Counted from the first letter of the stretch, positions 1 through 10,227 are shown. The stretch: DNA of 64,000 nucleotides from Hymenobacter sp. BT559 (GCF_016427535.1 NZ_JAELXV010000003.1:744001-808000); one strand, 5' to 3'. Notes: a model not told the origin generated them from the letters alone. Numbers and translations are program-made.

Positions 1-1
1 C

Positions 2-454
2 CTGCGTGATAGCTCTTATCTAGTAGAGGCTGCCGCCGTTGCTGCAATTGCCAAATCACCTACTCCAGCGTCTTACCAACAAATTGCAGCCCTAGAGAAT
101 ACTAATAGTTCGTCACTTGTGGTTGCCATTGCCGACTTCTATGCTAAAGGGGGCACTATCGAGCAATATGGCTGGTTTCTACGCCGCCTGCCCGATGTTA
201 GCGATATTGACCTTTACACGTATCTACAGTCTTTCGGTACCTTCATGGTGAGGATGCCCGTGATTGAACGTGAGAAAGGAGTAAAGATGCTGGAAGCCTT
301 AGCACGTACTCACCCCCAATACTACGTGCGCCTCGGAGCTTACAAAGGGCTGTTAACCCTAGTGCCGAGCACGCCCGCGCTGAAAGAAATTTTACACGAT
401 ATTCGGGATAAAGAGAAGGACGAGCGCCTCAAGGCATATTACGGTTTGATTTAA
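2..454 (+). CDS. C-terminal part of an M1-family aminopeptidase-like protein (partial, 5' end outside window)
   Basis: The reading frame is open from the left edge of the window to a TAA, so only the last 150 residues are visible. The text is alpha-helical, with repeated short helices (for example a DSSYLVEAAAVAAIA-like start, LRRLPDVSDIDLY, YYVRLGAYKGLL). This resembles the HEAT-like C-terminal domain of Bacteroidetes M1 metallopeptidases, where a phrase like DSSY.V..AAL..I is common. The zinc-binding HEXXH domain would lie upstream and cannot be checked, so the family assignment is an inference from the C-terminal pattern. The gene is followed by the promoter of the tRNA cluster and is not part of that operon. 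It could instead be another HEAT-repeat protein. Confidence 0.55.
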   Translation: MRDSSYLVEAAAVAAIAKSPTPASYQQIAALENTNSSSLVVAIADFYAKGGTIEQYGWFLRRLPDVSDIDLYTYLQSFGTFMVRMPVIEREKGVKMLEALARTHPQYYVRLGAYKGLLTLVPSTPALKEILHDIRDKEKDERLKAYYGLI

Positions 455-535
455 CTATCAAAATTTTAGTGGTGTAGTACGCTCCACAAATATCGGAAAT
501 GATAGAAAGGCGAAATATTTTTTATTTCGCAATCC

Positions 536-565
536 TTGCATCTTTCAAAAAAAGCAGTACTTTTG
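536..565 (+). promoter_or_regulatory. Bacteroidetes-type promoter for the tRNA-Tyr/Gly/Thr-tuf unit
   Basis: TACTTTTG at 558-565 matches the Bacteroidetes -7 element TAnnTTTG. A TTG at 536-538 gives the -33 element with a 19-base spacer. Transcription would begin near 572, about 33 bases before tRNA-Tyr. Confidence 0.65.
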
Positions 566-604
566 CGTCTCAATTCCGGCAAGCGGCTGGAAAAGACCAA
601 AAAT

Positions 605-684
605 GGGGGTATCGCATAGCGGCAATTGCGGGTGACTGTAACTCACCTCCTTCGGGTTCATAGGTTCGAGTCCTGTTACCCCCA
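605..684 (+). tRNA. tRNA-Tyr (anticodon GTA)
   Basis: The acceptor stem GGGGGTA (605-611) pairs with TACCCCC (677-683), and A684 is the discriminator. The anticodon stem GGTGA/TCACC encloses the loop CTGTAAC with anticodon GTA. A long variable arm (CTCCTTCGGGTTC region) is the class II feature expected of bacterial tRNA-Tyr. The T loop is TTCGAGT. CCA is not encoded. It is the first gene of a tRNA-Tyr, tRNA-Gly, tRNA-Thr, tuf unit. Confidence 0.93.
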
Positions 685-708
685 CATTTTTTAACATGAG
701 TACCATCT

Positions 709-781
709 GCGGGAGTAGCTCAGTTGGTAGAGCGGCAGCCTTCCAAGCTGCAGGTCGCGGGTTCGAACCTCGTCTCCCGCT
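709..781 (+). tRNA. tRNA-Gly (anticodon TCC)
   Basis: The acceptor stem GCGGGAG (709-715) pairs with CTCCCGC (774-780), and T781 is the discriminator. The anticodon stem GCAGC/GCTGC encloses the loop CTTCCAA with anticodon TCC. The T arm contains GTTCGAAC. CCA is not encoded. It lies 24 bases after tRNA-Tyr. Confidence 0.95.
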
Positions 782-807
782 CTTCTTTTGATAGCTGTTG
801 GCTTTTA

Positions 808-860
808 GCTGCTAGCTATTAGCTCTTCTCGCAGAAAGCTGACGGTTAATAGCTAGCAGC
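808..860. repeat. Perfect inverted repeat between tRNA-Gly and tRNA-Thr
   Basis: GCTGCTAGCTATTA at 808-821 is the exact reverse complement of 847-860, giving a 14-bp stem with a 25-base loop. The GCTAGC-rich text recurs loosely at 41607-41680 between two glycosyltransferase genes. It could fold in the precursor RNA and separate the tRNAs, or be a small repeat element. There is no T tract, so it is not a terminator. Confidence 0.7.
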
Positions 861-878
861 CTAATGCTCAAAGAATAA

Positions 879-950
<72 letters not shown>

Positions 951-1004
951 CAGCAAATACGGTGTTGCTTATCTTTGTGATAAGATAGCGCCGGGTCAGC
1001 AATC

Positions 1005-1058
1005 AAAAGCGATACGCAGCACTCAAGCCTGAATTGGCCCAAGCTGGGTTTCGCTTTT
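1005..1058 (+). promoter_or_regulatory. Possible stem-loop in the tuf leader
   Basis: AAAAGCGA (1005-1012) pairs with TCGCTTTT (1051-1058), and the right arm is followed by CTTG. The loop is 38 bases and contains a smaller imperfect stem. A perfect 12-base palindrome, GATAGGCCTATC, follows at 1064-1075. Together they suggest a structured leader or processing site between tRNA-Thr and tuf, but the fold is weak and the role is unknown. Confidence 0.25.
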
Positions 1059-1123
1059 CTTGTGATAGGCCTATCCTAGTTGCTTTTTAGTTTTAATTCC
1101 CTCTTTTTTCTCAACTCTTTACA

Positions 1124-2311
1124 ATGGCTAAAGAAAATTTCGACCGGTCGAAGCCGCACGTAAACATCGGCACCATCGGCCACGTTGACCACGGCAAGAC
1201 TACCCTGACCGCGGCTATCACCACGGTTCTGGCTAACCAAGGTCTGGCCGAAAAGCGCGACTTCTCCTCGATTGACAACGCGCCCGAGGAAAAAGAGCGT
1301 GGTATCACCATCAACACCGCTCACGTAGAGTACGCTACCGCTAACCGTCACTACGCTCACGTTGACTGCCCCGGTCACGCTGACTATGTGAAGAACATGG
1401 TAACGGGTGCTGCCCAAATGGACGGCGCTATCCTCGTAGTAGCTGCTACCGACGGCCCGATGCCTCAGACTCGTGAGCACATCCTGCTCGCTCGTCAGGT
1501 AGGTGTTCCTCAGCTAGTTGTGTTCATGAACAAAGTGGACATGGTGGATGACCCCGAGCTGCTCGAGCTCGTGGAAATGGAAATCCGTGAACTACTGTCG
1601 TTCTACAACTTCGACGGTGACAACATCCCCGTTATCCAGGGTTCGGCTCTCGGCGGCCTGAACGGCGACGCTAACTGGGTTCCCAAAATCAACGAGCTGA
1701 TGGACGCGGTTGACTCGTTCATTCCAATTCCTGCTCGTCTGACCGACCTGCCCTTCCTGATGCCGGTAGAGGACGTGTTCTCGATTACTGGCCGTGGCAC
1801 TGTAGCCACCGGTCGTATCGAGCGCGGTATCATCAACTCGGGTGAGCAAGTTGACATCCTCGGCATGGGTGCCGAAGGCCTGAAGTCGACGGTAACGGGT
1901 GTGGAAATGTTCCGCAAAATCCTGGACCGTGGCGAGGCTGGTGATAACGTAGGTCTGCTGCTCCGTGGTATTGAAAAAGAAGCCATCCGTCGCGGCATGG
2001 TTATCTGCAAGCCTGGCTCGGTTAAGCCCCACCAGAAGTTCAAGGCTGAGGTGTACGTACTCTCGAAAGAGGAAGGCGGCCGCCACACTCCTTTCTTCAA
2101 CAACTACCGTCCGCAGTTCTACCTACGTACCACCGACGTTACCGGTATCATTACCCTCCCAGAGGGCGTTGAAATGGTAATGCCCGGCGACAACATCACC
2201 ATCACGGTTGAGCTCATCAACAAGGTGGCAATGGAAAAAGGCCTCCGCTTCGCTATCCGTGAGGGTGGCCGTACGGTAGGTGCCGGTCAGGTAACCGAAA
2301 TCCTCGACTAG
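1124..2311 (+). CDS. tuf: Translation elongation factor Tu
   Basis: EF-Tu is the GTPase that delivers aminoacyl-tRNA to the ribosomal A site. At 395 residues it has the family's usual length. The G-domain motifs are all present: GHVDHGKT near residues 19-26, the switch I RGITI segment, DCPGH for G3, and NKVD for G4. The beta-barrel domains II and III follow, ending with [12 protein letters not shown]. The gene follows three tRNA genes, a common bacterial arrangement, and ends at a strong terminator. The ATG is preceded by TTTACA with no clear Shine-Dalgarno sequence, as is usual in Bacteroidetes. Confidence 0.98.
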   Translation: MAKENFDRSKPHVNIGTIGHVDHGKTTLTAAITTVLANQGLAEKRDFSSIDNAPEEKERGITINTAHVEYATANRHYAHVDCPGHADYVKNMVTGAAQMDGAILVVAATDGPMPQTREHILLARQVGVPQLVVFMNKVDMVDDPELLELVEMEIRELLSFYNFDGDNIPVIQGSALGGLNGDANWVPKINELMDAVDSFIPIPARLTDLPFLMPVEDVFSITGRGTVATGRIERGIINSGEQVDILGMGAEGLKSTVTGVEMFRKILDRGEAGDNVGLLLRGIEKEAIRRGMVICKPGSVKPHQKFKAEVYVLSKEEGGRHTPFFNNYRPQFYLRTTDVTGIITLPEGVEMVMPGDNITITVELINKVAMEKGLRFAIREGGRTVGAGQVTEILD

Positions 2312-2339
2312 TTTTAGCCTAATCGCTAAAAATTAAGAT

Positions 2340-2371
2340 AATCCGCCTCCGATTTTTCGGGGGCGGATTTG
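2340..2371 (+). terminator. Intrinsic terminator after tuf
   Basis: AATCCGCCTCCGA and TCGGGGGCGGATT form a GC-rich stem around a TTTT loop. It is followed by TTTGTTTTG. The T-rich tail overlaps the -33 region of the next promoter. Confidence 0.85.
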
Positions 2372-2398
2372 TTTTGTCTAAATTGTTTTGTACCTTTG
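2368..2398 (+). promoter_or_regulatory. Promoter for tRNA-Trp and the secE-nusG-ribosomal operon
   Basis: TACCTTTG at 2391-2398 is a perfect TAnnTTTG element. TTTG at 2368-2371 is the -33 element, giving a 19-base spacer. The 15 bases TACCTTTGCACTCCC are identical to those at the rplC promoter near 19118, which supports a strong growth-linked promoter class. Confidence 0.8.
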
Positions 2399-2437
2399 CA
2401 CTCCCATTGACAAACAACGTCAATTAGGAACGCATAC

Positions 2438-2511
2438 ACGAGTGTAGTTCAAGGGTAGAATAGAGGTCTCCAAAACCTTTGATGGGAGTTCGAATCTCTC
2501 CACTCGTGCCA
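2438..2511 (+). tRNA. tRNA-Trp (anticodon CCA), 3' CCA encoded
   Basis: The acceptor stem ACGAGTG (2438-2444) pairs with CACTCGT (2501-2507). G2508 is the discriminator expected for tRNA-Trp, and CCA is encoded at 2509-2511, unlike the three tRNAs upstream. The anticodon loop CTCCAAA has anticodon CCA. The T arm is GGGAG TTCGAAT CTCTC. The position just before secE is the standard Bacteroidetes arrangement. Confidence 0.95.
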
Positions 2512-2516
2512 CCTAG

Positions 2517-2541
2517 GGCCGCCGCTTGGCGGCTCTTTTTT
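2517..2541 (+). terminator. Terminator-like hairpin between tRNA-Trp and secE
   Basis: GCCGCC (2518-2523) and GGCGGC (2528-2533) pair around GCTT and are followed by TCTTTTTT. No second promoter is obvious before secE. This is probably a partial terminator that sets the ratio of tRNA-Trp to secE-nusG transcripts. Confidence 0.6.
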
Positions 2542-2566
2542 ACGCCGGTACCGGCTTGATTGCGAC

Positions 2567-2764
2567 ATGGCTAAGCTGAACAACTATTTCCGCGATACCA
2601 TCGAGGAAATGCGTTACAATGTAACGTGGCCCTCGACCACCGAGCTGCAAAAGAGCGCCGGTCTGGTACTGATTGGTTCTCTAGTATTTGCTGCCGTAGT
2701 AGGGTTGATGGATGTGAGCTTCAACTCCGCCCTCAATGCTTTCTATCAGTCTTTTGCTCGCTAG
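2567..2764 (+). CDS. secE: Preprotein translocase subunit SecE
   Basis: SecE is the small inner-membrane clamp of the SecYEG channel. The 65-residue protein has the short bacterial form: an amphipathic N-terminal helix (YFRDTIEEMRYNVTWPST), where the WPS motif is the SecE signature, and one membrane segment around residues 31-52 (AGLVLIGSLVFAAVVGL). It lies between tRNA-Trp and nusG, with 12 bases to nusG, as in most bacteria. Confidence 0.95.
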   Translation: MAKLNNYFRDTIEEMRYNVTWPSTTELQKSAGLVLIGSLVFAAVVGLMDVSFNSALNAFYQSFAR

Positions 2765-2776
2765 GTTTTACGAAGA

Positions 2777-3334
2777 ATGGCAGAGCTAAAATGGTACGTG
2801 GTGCGCTCGGTGAGCGGCCAAGAGAAAAAGGCTAAGACCTATATGGAGACCGAAATCGGTCGCCACAACTTGCAGGATTTGTTGCCGCAAGTACTGATTC
2901 CCGTTGAGAAGGTATTCGAGATGCGCAATGGGAAGAAGCGCGTACGCGAGCGCAACCTGTATCCGGGCTATATTATCATTCACTCGGATGTGACCCATGG
3001 CGAGGTATTGAATATTATTACTTCCACGCCGGGCGTAATCGGTTTTCTAGGTGATAAAGAAGGTAAGAATACCAACGCTAAACCGGTTCCTCTTTCGCTG
3101 AACGAAGTGAATCGCTTGCTAGGTGTGGTAGACGAAGCGGAAGAGAAGACAGCCGAACTCGAAACTCCCTTCACAGTGGGCGAGCTTGTAAAAGTTATCG
3201 ATGGTCCTTTCAACGGCTTTAGTGGCAACGTTAATGAGGTATTCGAAGAGCGTAAGAAGCTCAACGTTATCGTGAAAATTTTCGGTCGTGCTCAGCCAGT
3301 AGAATTGAGTTATACGCAAGTAGAGAAAGAATAA
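2777..3334 (+). CDS. nusG: Transcription termination/antitermination factor NusG
   Basis: NusG binds RNA polymerase and links it to Rho or to the ribosome. The N-terminal NGN domain starts with KWYVVRSVSGQEKKAK and contains the RNLYPGYIII strand. The C-terminal KOW domain lies near residues 130-175 (VKVIDGPFNGFSGNV). At 185 residues it is typical. It is cotranscribed with secE and followed by rplK after 132 bases. Confidence 0.97.
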   Translation: MAELKWYVVRSVSGQEKKAKTYMETEIGRHNLQDLLPQVLIPVEKVFEMRNGKKRVRERNLYPGYIIIHSDVTHGEVLNIITSTPGVIGFLGDKEGKNTNAKPVPLSLNEVNRLLGVVDEAEEKTAELETPFTVGELVKVIDGPFNGFSGNVNEVFEERKKLNVIVKIFGRAQPVELSYTQVEKE

Positions 3335-3466
3335 GGCTTAGCTAATAAGCAGTAATTATATACGTCGCCTGATATCCACTCCGGTTAGGCGGGGCTTCCA
3401 CTAGGAGTATTTTTTACTGAGGTGCTGACGAGTTACGACGGACAGTGCCACAGCTTTACAAACCAA

Positions 3467-3910
3467 ATGGCCAAAGAAATTAGAGGTTACCTGAAACTTC
3501 AGGTAAAGGGAGGTGCCGCAAATCCCGCGCCGCCGATTGGACCTGCGCTTGGTAGTAAGGGCTTGAACATCATGGAGTTTTGCAAGCAGTTCAATGCGCG
3601 CACCCAAGATAAAGCCGGCCAAGTTTGCCCCGTCCTGATTACGATGTACACTGACAAGTCGTTTGACTTCGTCATCAAAACCCCCCCGGTGCCGGTGCTC
3701 CTTATGGACGCTGCTAAGTTGCAGGGCGGCTCGAAAGAGCCTAACCGTAACAAAGTAGGCTCGGTAACTTGGGACCAGGTTCGTACTATCGCCGAAACCA
3801 AAATGCCCGACCTGAACGCTTTCAAAGTGGAGTCGGCCATGAAGCAAGTAGCCGGTACGGCTCGCAGCATGGGTATCACCGTGAAGGGCGACTCGCCTTT
3901 TGCTGAATAA
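3467..3910 (+). CDS. rplK: 50S ribosomal protein L11 (uL11)
   Basis: L11 lies at the GTPase-associated centre. The conserved start [16 protein letters not shown] is at 3467 and gives 147 residues. An upstream in-frame ATG at 3422 would add 15 unconserved residues and is not used here. The conserved proline-rich loop [12 protein letters not shown] and the C-terminal GTARSMGI are present. Confidence 0.96.
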   Translation: MAKEIRGYLKLQVKGGAANPAPPIGPALGSKGLNIMEFCKQFNARTQDKAGQVCPVLITMYTDKSFDFVIKTPPVPVLLMDAAKLQGGSKEPNRNKVGSVTWDQVRTIAETKMPDLNAFKVESAMKQVAGTARSMGITVKGDSPFAE

Positions 3911-3930
3911 CTAACCGGAGGACATACACA

Positions 3931-4629
3931 ATGGCAGCAATCAGCAAAAAGCGCAAGGAAGCCCTTGCCAAACACGACCTGACGCAGGTACGCAGCCTGC
4001 TCGAAGCCGCACAGGTAGTGAAGGACATCACCTTCACCAAGTTCGACGCTTCGGTTGACATCGACGTGCGCCTCGGCGTAGACCCACGCAAAGCCGACCA
4101 AATGGTGCGCGGCGTAGCCACCCTGCCTCACGGCACTGGCAAAACCGTTCGCGTATTGGCTCTGGTAACTCCCGACAAGGAAGCCGAAGCTACTGCCGCT
4201 GGCGCTGACTTCGTGGGTCTGGACGACTATATCTCGAAAATCGAGAAGGGTTGGACCGATATCGACGTTATCATCACCATGCCTTCGGTAATGGCAAAAG
4301 TTGGCCGTCTAGGTCGCGTACTGGGTCCTCGTGGCCTGATGCCGAACCCGAAGTCGGGCACCGTAACCACCGACGTAGCCAAGGCTGTGCAAGAAGTGAA
4401 AGCTGGTAAAATCGACTTCAAAGTTGACAAAACTGGTATCATTCACTGCTCAGTAGGTAAAGTATCGTTCGAGCCCAGCAAGCTGGCTGAGAACGCGTTG
4501 GAAGTAATTCAGACGCTGGGTCGCCTGAAGCCTTCTTCGTCGAAAGGTACCTACATCAAGAGCATTACCTTGAGCAGCACCATGTCGCCCGGCGTACCGG
4601 TTGACAGCACGGTTTCTTCCGCTAACTAA
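3931..4629 (+). CDS. rplA: 50S ribosomal protein L1 (uL1)
   Basis: L1 forms the mobile L1 stalk that handles E-site tRNA. The 232 residues contain the conserved [17 protein letters not shown] segment and [20 protein letters not shown] sits a few bases upstream of the ATG, one of the clearer Shine-Dalgarno sequences in the window. It lies 20 bases after rplK and 15 bases before rplJ. Confidence 0.97.
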   Translation: MAAISKKRKEALAKHDLTQVRSLLEAAQVVKDITFTKFDASVDIDVRLGVDPRKADQMVRGVATLPHGTGKTVRVLALVTPDKEAEATAAGADFVGLDDYISKIEKGWTDIDVIITMPSVMAKVGRLGRVLGPRGLMPNPKSGTVTTDVAKAVQEVKAGKIDFKVDKTGIIHCSVGKVSFEPSKLAENALEVIQTLGRLKPSSSKGTYIKSITLSSTMSPGVPVDSTVSSAN

Positions 4630-4644
4630 TTAAACCAACCAGCC

Positions 4645-5199
4645 ATGATTCGGGAAGATAAACAAGCCCTCGTGGATGAGTTGAGCGAGAAGTTCCAGTC
4701 GCACAACGCATTCTATATCGCCGATGCCTCAGGCATGTCGGTAGCCAAAATCAACGAATTCCGTCGCCTCTGCTTCAACCGTGGCATGGAGTTCAAAGTG
4801 TACAAAAATTCGTTCATCCGCAAGGCTCTCGACACCCTAGGTGGCGACACCAGCGAAATGGACGCGGCGCTGAAAGGCCAGTCGGGCGTACTGTTCTCAA
4901 AGGAGAGCGGCAACGCTCCCGCCAAGCTGCTGAAGGACTTCTATAAGTCGCAGGCTTACCCCCGCGGCGTAGAGCCCAAGCCTGCGCTTAAAGGTGCCTT
5001 CATCGACGCTAGCATCTTCATCGGTGCTAATCAGCTCGAAGGCCTCACTACCATCAAAGGCAAGCAGGAACTGCTCGGCGAACTCGTCGGCCTGCTGCAA
5101 TCGCCTGCCAAGAATGTTATCTCTGCTCTGTCGAGCGGCGGCAACAAACTGGCTGGTATCCTCAAAACGCTTTCCGAAAAAGAAGAAGCTGCAGGCTAA
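4645..5199 (+). CDS. rplJ: 50S ribosomal protein L10 (uL10)
   Basis: L10 anchors L12 dimers to the ribosomal stalk. The 184 residues begin MIREDKQALVDELSEKF and carry the conserved MSVAKINEFRR and FKVYKNSFIRKAL segments. The C-terminal helix that binds L12 ends LKTLSEKEEAAG. Only 15 bases separate it from rplA, leaving no room for the long autoregulatory leader known from E. coli. Confidence 0.96.
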   Translation: MIREDKQALVDELSEKFQSHNAFYIADASGMSVAKINEFRRLCFNRGMEFKVYKNSFIRKALDTLGGDTSEMDAALKGQSGVLFSKESGNAPAKLLKDFYKSQAYPRGVEPKPALKGAFIDASIFIGANQLEGLTTIKGKQELLGELVGLLQSPAKNVISALSSGGNKLAGILKTLSEKEEAAG

Positions 5200-5261
5200 C
5201 CGCTGCTCATCCTTTTCAACTTTCAATTTTCAATACAACCTTTTTTTAATAATCTACAGAA

Positions 5262-5642
5262 ATGGCAGATTTGAAAGCCTTCGCTGAGCAGCTTGTTAGC
5301 CTCACCGTTAAAGAAGTAAACGAACTCGCAGGTATCCTAAAGGATGAGTATGGCATCGAGCCCGCTGCTGCTGCTCCCGTAATGGTAGCTGGTGGTGGTG
5401 CTGGCGCTGCTGCTGACGCTCCCGAGGAGAAGACCTCGTTCGACGTAATCCTGAAGGCTGCTGGTGGCCAGAAGCTGGCAGTAGTTAAGTTGGTGAAAGA
5501 CCTGACCGGCCTGGGCCTGAAAGAGGCTAAAGAACTGGTTGACGGCGCTCCCAAGCCCCTGAAAGAAGGCATCGCTAAAGACGAAGCCGAAGCACTGAAG
5601 AAGCAGCTTGAAGAAGCTGGTGCTGAAGTAGAAGTTAAGTAG
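5262..5642 (+). CDS. rplL: 50S ribosomal protein L7/L12 (bL12)
   Basis: L12 recruits translational GTPases. The 126 residues show the N-terminal dimerisation region, an Ala/Gly-rich hinge (residues 36-52) and the globular C-terminal domain with [18 protein letters not shown] and [17 protein letters not shown]. It ends before a hairpin and a long gap to rpoB. Confidence 0.97.
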   Translation: MADLKAFAEQLVSLTVKEVNELAGILKDEYGIEPAAAAPVMVAGGGAGAAADAPEEKTSFDVILKAAGGQKLAVVKLVKDLTGLGLKEAKELVDGAPKPLKEGIAKDEAEALKKQLEEAGAEVEVK

Positions 5643-5675
5643 GTTCGCCTACGGGCTTGCTCCCGCAACGGATTA

Positions 5676-5700
5676 GGCCTGGCACTTAGCCAGGTCTTTT
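5676..5700 (+). terminator. Attenuator/terminator-like hairpin after rplL
   Basis: CCTGGC (5678-5683) and GCCAGG (5689-5694) pair around ACTTA and are followed by TCTTTTCCTGTTT. A partial terminator between rplL and rpoB would lower polymerase relative to ribosomal protein synthesis, as known in other bacteria. Confidence 0.6.
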
Positions 5701-5778
5701 CCTGTTTCTAGAGAATAAGTTACCTTTTGCAACTCAAAGCCTTCGGCTTTGGTTGTCTTACGCTAGCAGTTTTCTTCT

Positions 5779-5889
5779 GTCATCCTGCATTGGAGCAACG
5801 CAAAATGAAGGACCTTATCACGTTAGAAGTCGCCAGAGTTTCGGACTCAGTTGACAAACAACGTGGTAAGGTCCTTTGCTGCGCTCATA
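5779..5889. repeat. Intergenic hairpin repeat, GACCTTATCACGTT core
   Basis: GAAGGACCTTATCACGTT at 5807-5824 is complementary to 5860-5877 with one mismatch. The element starts GTCATCCTG at 5779 and ends near GCGCTCATAG. It resembles the GTCAT-ended repeats at 46420, 49192 and 60045 but with a different core. It occupies much of the 378-base rplL-rpoB gap, in which no gene is seen. Confidence 0.65.
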
Positions 5890-6020
5890 GTGTCTGAGTT
5901 TGTCTGAAGGCTTTTTACCGTAGGTGCAGGTGTAAAGAGCAAACTTCCAAACTCAGCTTGACCTAGAGCTAACTCGCGTAACTGTAATAGCTTACGTGTA
6001 CATTTTTAACAACTTTTCAA

Positions 6021-9000
6021 TTGGCTACACCGCAAGCAACTGAGGCCGCCGAAGTCAAACACCTGACTGGGGCCAGTGAGCGAATCAATTTCGCCAAGAT
6101 TAAGAAAGTTATCGAGTATCCGGACTTTCTGGACGTGCAAGTGCAGTCGTTCCAGGAGTTCTTTCAGCTCGAAACAGCCGCCGCAAGCCGCACCAATGAG
6201 GGTTTGTTCAAGGTATTTGCCGAGAACTTCCCAATTTCTGATTCGCGCGAAAACTTCGTGCTGAACTTTATCGACTATCACGTTGACCCGCCGAAGTACA
6301 CGGTGGATGAGTGCATCGACCGCGGCCTGACTTACGCCGTGCCGCTGAAGGCGAAGCTGCAACTCATTTGTAACGATAAGGATAACGAGGACTTCCAGAC
6401 CATTGAGCAAGAAGTTTTCTTGGGCAACATTCCGTACATGACGGAAAAGGGCTCGTTTGTTATTAACGGCGCTGAGCGCGTTATCGTATCGCAGCTGCAC
6501 CGTTCGCCGGGCGTGTTCTTTGCTCAGAGCAAGCACACCAACGGTACGAAGCTGTATTCGGCCCGCATTATCCCGTTCAAAGGCTCGTGGATTGAGTTTG
6601 CCACGGACGTGAACAATGTGATGTACGCCTACATCGACCGGAAGAAGAAGTTTCCGGTTACTACCCTGCTACGCGCCATCGGCTACGGTACTGACAAGGA
6701 CATTCTGGACTTGTTTGGCCTGAGTGAAGAAGTTAAGGCAGACAAGAAAACCCTTAAGAAGGCCGTTGGCCGCAAGCTGGCCGCTCGCGTGCTCCGCACT
6801 TGGACGGAAGACTTCGTGGACGAGGACACTGGCGAGGTAGTGTCGATTGACCGAAATGAGGTGCTCTTGGAGCGCGATTCTACCATCAATGAGGAAGACA
6901 TTGACACCATCGTTGACGCGGGTGCCAAGTCGGTAATTCTGCACAAAGAGAATGTGAATATTGCGGATTTTGCAATCATTTACAACACTCTGCAGAAAGA
7001 CAACTCGAACTCGGAGAAAGAAGCTGTAGAGCAGATTTACCGTCAGCTCCGTAACACGGAAGCTCCTGACGAAGAGACTGCCCGCGATATCATCCAGAAG
7101 CTGTTCTTCTCGGACAAGCGCTACGACCTAGGGGAAGTGGGCCGCTACCGGATTAACAAGAAGCTGCAAATCGACATGAGCCAAGAGGCTCGGGTATTGA
7201 CCAATGAGGACATCGTGCTCATCGTGAAGTACCTGATTGGTCTCATCAACTCGAAGGCTATTGTCGATGATATTGACCATTTGAGCAACCGCCGCGTGCG
7301 CACGGTAGGGGAGCAGCTCTACGCCCAGTTTGGCGTGGGTCTAGCCCGTATGGCGCGTACCATCAAGGAGCGCATGAACGTGCGCGACAACGAGGACTTC
7401 AAGCCGGTTGACCTAATTAACGCCCGCACGCTCTCGAGTGTGATTAACTCGTTCTTCGGCACCAACCAGTTGTCGCAGTTCATGGACCAAACCAACCCGC
7501 TGGCCGAGGTGACGCACAAGCGTCGCGTATCGGCGCTCGGGCCGGGAGGTCTGTCGCGCGAGCGCGCTGGCTTCGAGGTACGTGACGTACACTATACGCA
7601 CTACGGTCGTCTTTGCACGATTGAGACGCCGGAAGGTCCGAACATCGGGCTGATTTCGTCGCTGTGCGTACACGCCCGCGTGAACTCGATGGGCTTCATC
7701 GAGACGCCTTACCGCACGGTAAGCGCTGGCACGGTGGACATGACCGAAAACGTGAAATTCCTGACCGCTGAGGAAGAGGACACGCACCACATCGCACAGG
7801 CAAACTCGCTGCTAAGCAATGAGGGCAAGCTGACGCAAGAACTGGTGAAAGGTCGCTTCGAAGGTGACTTCCCGGTAGTAGGCCCAGAGGAATACTCCTA
7901 CATGGACGTGGCTCCGAACCAGATTGTATCGGTAGCTGCTTCGCTGATTCCGTTCTTGGAGCACGATGACGCCAACCGTGCGCTCATGGGCTCGAACATG
8001 CAACGCCAAGCAGTGCCGCTGCTCCGCCCGCAGGCCCCAATTGTGGGCACGGGTCTGGAAGGCCGCACGGCTATCGACTCGCGTGCACTAATCATCGCTG
8101 AAGGCGATGGTGTAGTGGATTCGGTAGATGCTAACCGCATCATCATCAAGTACGACCTGAGCGATGACGAGCTATCGGTAAGCTTCGACGCGGACCGTAA
8201 GACGTACAGCCTCATCAAGTTCCGCCGTACCAACCAGGATACTTGCCTCAACCTCACGCCGCTGGTGAAAAATGGCGAGCGTGTGACCAAAGGCCAGGTG
8301 CTTTGCGAAGGCTACGGTACCAATCGTGGCGAGCTGGCCCTAGGTCGCAACATGCAGGTAGCGTTCATGCCGTGGCAGGGCTACAACTTCGAGGACGCCA
8401 TCGTTATCTCAGAGCGCGTAGTGCGCGACGACATCTTTACCTCGATTCACATCGAGGAGTTTGAGCTGGAAGTGCGCGAGACCAAGCGTGGCGAAGAAGA
8501 GCTGACCTCGGAGATTCCGAACGTGAGCGAAGAAGCCGTGCGCAACCTCGACGACAACGGTATCATCCGCCTAGGTGCCGAGGTTCGCGAAGGCGACATC
8601 CTCATCGGTAAGATTACGCCGAAGGGCGAAACCGACCCGACCCCGGAAGAGAAATTGCTTCGTGCCATCTTCGGTGACAAAGCCGGCGATGTGAAGGATG
8701 CCTCGCTTAAAGCGCCACCCTCTCTGAACGGGGTAGTTATCGGCACCAAGCTGTTCTCGCGCCCCAAAAAGGACAAGAACCTACGTGCCAAGTCGAAGAA
8801 AGAGGTAGAAGACCTGAAAGAAGGCTACGCTCGCGAGCTGCGCGGTGTGAAGGCTATCATGATTGATAAGCTGGTAGCCCTGCTGGAAGGCAAAACCTCG
8901 CAAGGCATCAAGCACCGTTTTGGCGATGAAGTACTCGCCAAGGGCGTGAAGTTTGGCCGGAAGAATATTAGCGAAGCGCTGTTCCCCGACAAAAACGCCT

Positions 9001-9929
9001 ACCGTGACGAAAGCAATTATGCCGTGCCGGAAGAGGTGAACCTCTTCAAGGACTTGCAGCTTGAAGGCTGGACAGCCGACGCCCGCGTGAATGAGATGCT
9101 TCAGCACCTCATCAAAAATTATGCGAAGCGCCGTAATACCATCACCGCGCGTTTCAAGCGCGACCGCTTCACGCTGGAAGTTGGTGATGAACTGCCTGCC
9201 GGCATTGTGCAGCTCGCCAAAGTATACATCGCCAAAAAGCGCAAGCTAAAGGTGGGTGACAAGATGGCCGGCCGCCACGGTAACAAAGGGGTAGTAGCCC
9301 GCATCGTGCGTGATGAGGACATGCCCTTCCTGCCCGACGGTACGCCGATGGACATCGTCTTGAACCCCCTAGGTGTACCAAGCCGCATGAACATCGGTCA
9401 GATTTACGAGACGGTACTTGGCTGGGCTGGCCTGAAGCTGGGCCGCACCTACGCTACGCCCATCTTCGATGGCGCTACGGAGGATGAGGTGTCGCGTGAA
9501 CTGACCGAAGCTGGCCTGCCCGACTGGGGCCGTGCCTACCTGCACGATGGTCTGACGGGTGACCGCTTCGACCAGCCGGTAACCGTGGGTGTGATTTACA
9601 TGCTCAAGCTCGGTCACTTGGTTGACGACAAGATGCACGCTCGTTCTATTGGGCCATACTCGCTCATCACGCAGCAGCCATTGGGTGGTAAGGCGCAGTT
9701 CGGTGGCCAGCGCTTCGGCGAGATGGAAGTATGGGCACTGGAGGCCTTCGGTGCTTCCAACGTGCTGCAGGAAATCCTGACTATCAAGTCTGATGACGTG
9801 GTAGGCCGTGCCAAGGCATACGAAGCCATCGTAAAAGGTGACATTCTGCCCAAGCCCAATATCCCAGAATCGTTCAACGTACTGATTCACGAACTCCGTG
9901 GTCTGGCGTTGGAGATTTCGCTGGACTAG
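6021..9929 (+). CDS. rpoB: DNA-directed RNA polymerase subunit beta
   Basis: The beta subunit forms half of the polymerase active-site cleft. The 1302-residue frame begins with TTG at 6021 ([13 protein letters not shown]); no ATG is available in a sensible position, so a TTG start is likely. The rifampicin pocket reads [20 protein letters not shown] followed by VSALG, with the Asp, His and Ser usually altered in resistant mutants all wild type. The GRHGNKGV lysine segment and the C-terminal [12 protein letters not shown] are present. Confidence 0.97.
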   Translation: MATPQATEAAEVKHLTGASERINFAKIKKVIEYPDFLDVQVQSFQEFFQLETAAASRTNEGLFKVFAENFPISDSRENFVLNFIDYHVDPPKYTVDECIDRGLTYAVPLKAKLQLICNDKDNEDFQTIEQEVFLGNIPYMTEKGSFVINGAERVIVSQLHRSPGVFFAQSKHTNGTKLYSARIIPFKGSWIEFATDVNNVMYAYIDRKKKFPVTTLLRAIGYGTDKDILDLFGLSEEVKADKKTLKKAVGRKLAARVLRTWTEDFVDEDTGEVVSIDRNEVLLERDSTINEEDIDTIVDAGAKSVILHKENVNIADFAIIYNTLQKDNSNSEKEAVEQIYRQLRNTEAPDEETARDIIQKLFFSDKRYDLGEVGRYRINKKLQIDMSQEARVLTNEDIVLIVKYLIGLINSKAIVDDIDHLSNRRVRTVGEQLYAQFGVGLARMARTIKERMNVRDNEDFKPVDLINARTLSSVINSFFGTNQLSQFMDQTNPLAEVTHKRRVSALGPGGLSRERAGFEVRDVHYTHYGRLCTIETPEGPNIGLISSLCVHARVNSMGFIETPYRTVSAGTVDMTENVKFLTAEEEDTHHIAQANSLLSNEGKLTQELVKGRFEGDFPVVGPEEYSYMDVAPNQIVSVAASLIPFLEHDDANRALMGSNMQRQAVPLLRPQAPIVGTGLEGRTAIDSRALIIAEGDGVVDSVDANRIIIKYDLSDDELSVSFDADRKTYSLIKFRRTNQDTCLNLTPLVKNGERVTKGQVLCEGYGTNRGELALGRNMQVAFMPWQGYNFEDAIVISERVVRDDIFTSIHIEEFELEVRETKRGEEELTSEIPNVSEEAVRNLDDNGIIRLGAEVREGDILIGKITPKGETDPTPEEKLLRAIFGDKAGDVKDASLKAPPSLNGVVIGTKLFSRPKKDKNLRAKSKKEVEDLKEGYARELRGVKAIMIDKLVALLEGKTSQGIKHRFGDEVLAKGVKFGRKNISEALFPDKNAYRDESNYAVPEEVNLFKDLQLEGWTADARVNEMLQHLIKNYAKRRNTITARFKRDRFTLEVGDELPAGIVQLAKVYIAKKRKLKVGDKMAGRHGNKGVVARIVRDEDMPFLPDGTPMDIVLNPLGVPSRMNIGQIYETVLGWAGLKLGRTYATPIFDGATEDEVSRELTEAGLPDWGRAYLHDGLTGDRFDQPVTVGVIYMLKLGHLVDDKMHARSIGPYSLITQQPLGGKAQFGGQRFGEMEVWALEAFGASNVLQEILTIKSDDVVGRAKAYEAIVKGDILPKPNIPESFNVLIHELRGLALEISLD

Positions 9930-10227
9930 GTTAATTGAATAGGTTGGTTGTCGGTACGCAAGTGCTGGCAACCAACTTTCAATCATTTCGCCCACAATAG
10001 AAATAAATGATAGATAGTCCCGCTGCAAAGCGCCCCGCTCACGATACTACTGCCCCGAGACAGGTCAGGGTAGCACAAGGTGGGAAGCGCGGCTGCCGAG
10101 GGGCAAAAACAAGACCTAGCGAAAACCTACTGCGTGGCGTACCTGTCCGACCCGCAGAGCACTTTTCGTAGCGTCGCACTGTTATGGCTCGCTATAACAG
10201 CAGAAATCAACCGCTAAAACCATTAGA
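9930..10227 (+). other. rpoB-rpoC intergenic region with two small hairpins
   Basis: No gene is seen. GTTGGTTG (9943-9950) pairs with CAACCAAC (9969-9976), followed by only a weak T stretch. CTGTTAT (10180-10186) pairs with ATAACAG (10194-10200) shortly before the rpoC start. No clear promoter was found, so rpoC is probably cotranscribed with rpoB. Confidence 0.4.

Noticed and set aside
970..977. TATCTTTG as an internal promoter between tRNA-Thr and tuf
   Set aside because: It fits the -7 consensus, but no TTG lies about 19 bases upstream and the tRNA-tuf unit already has a good promoter at 536-565.
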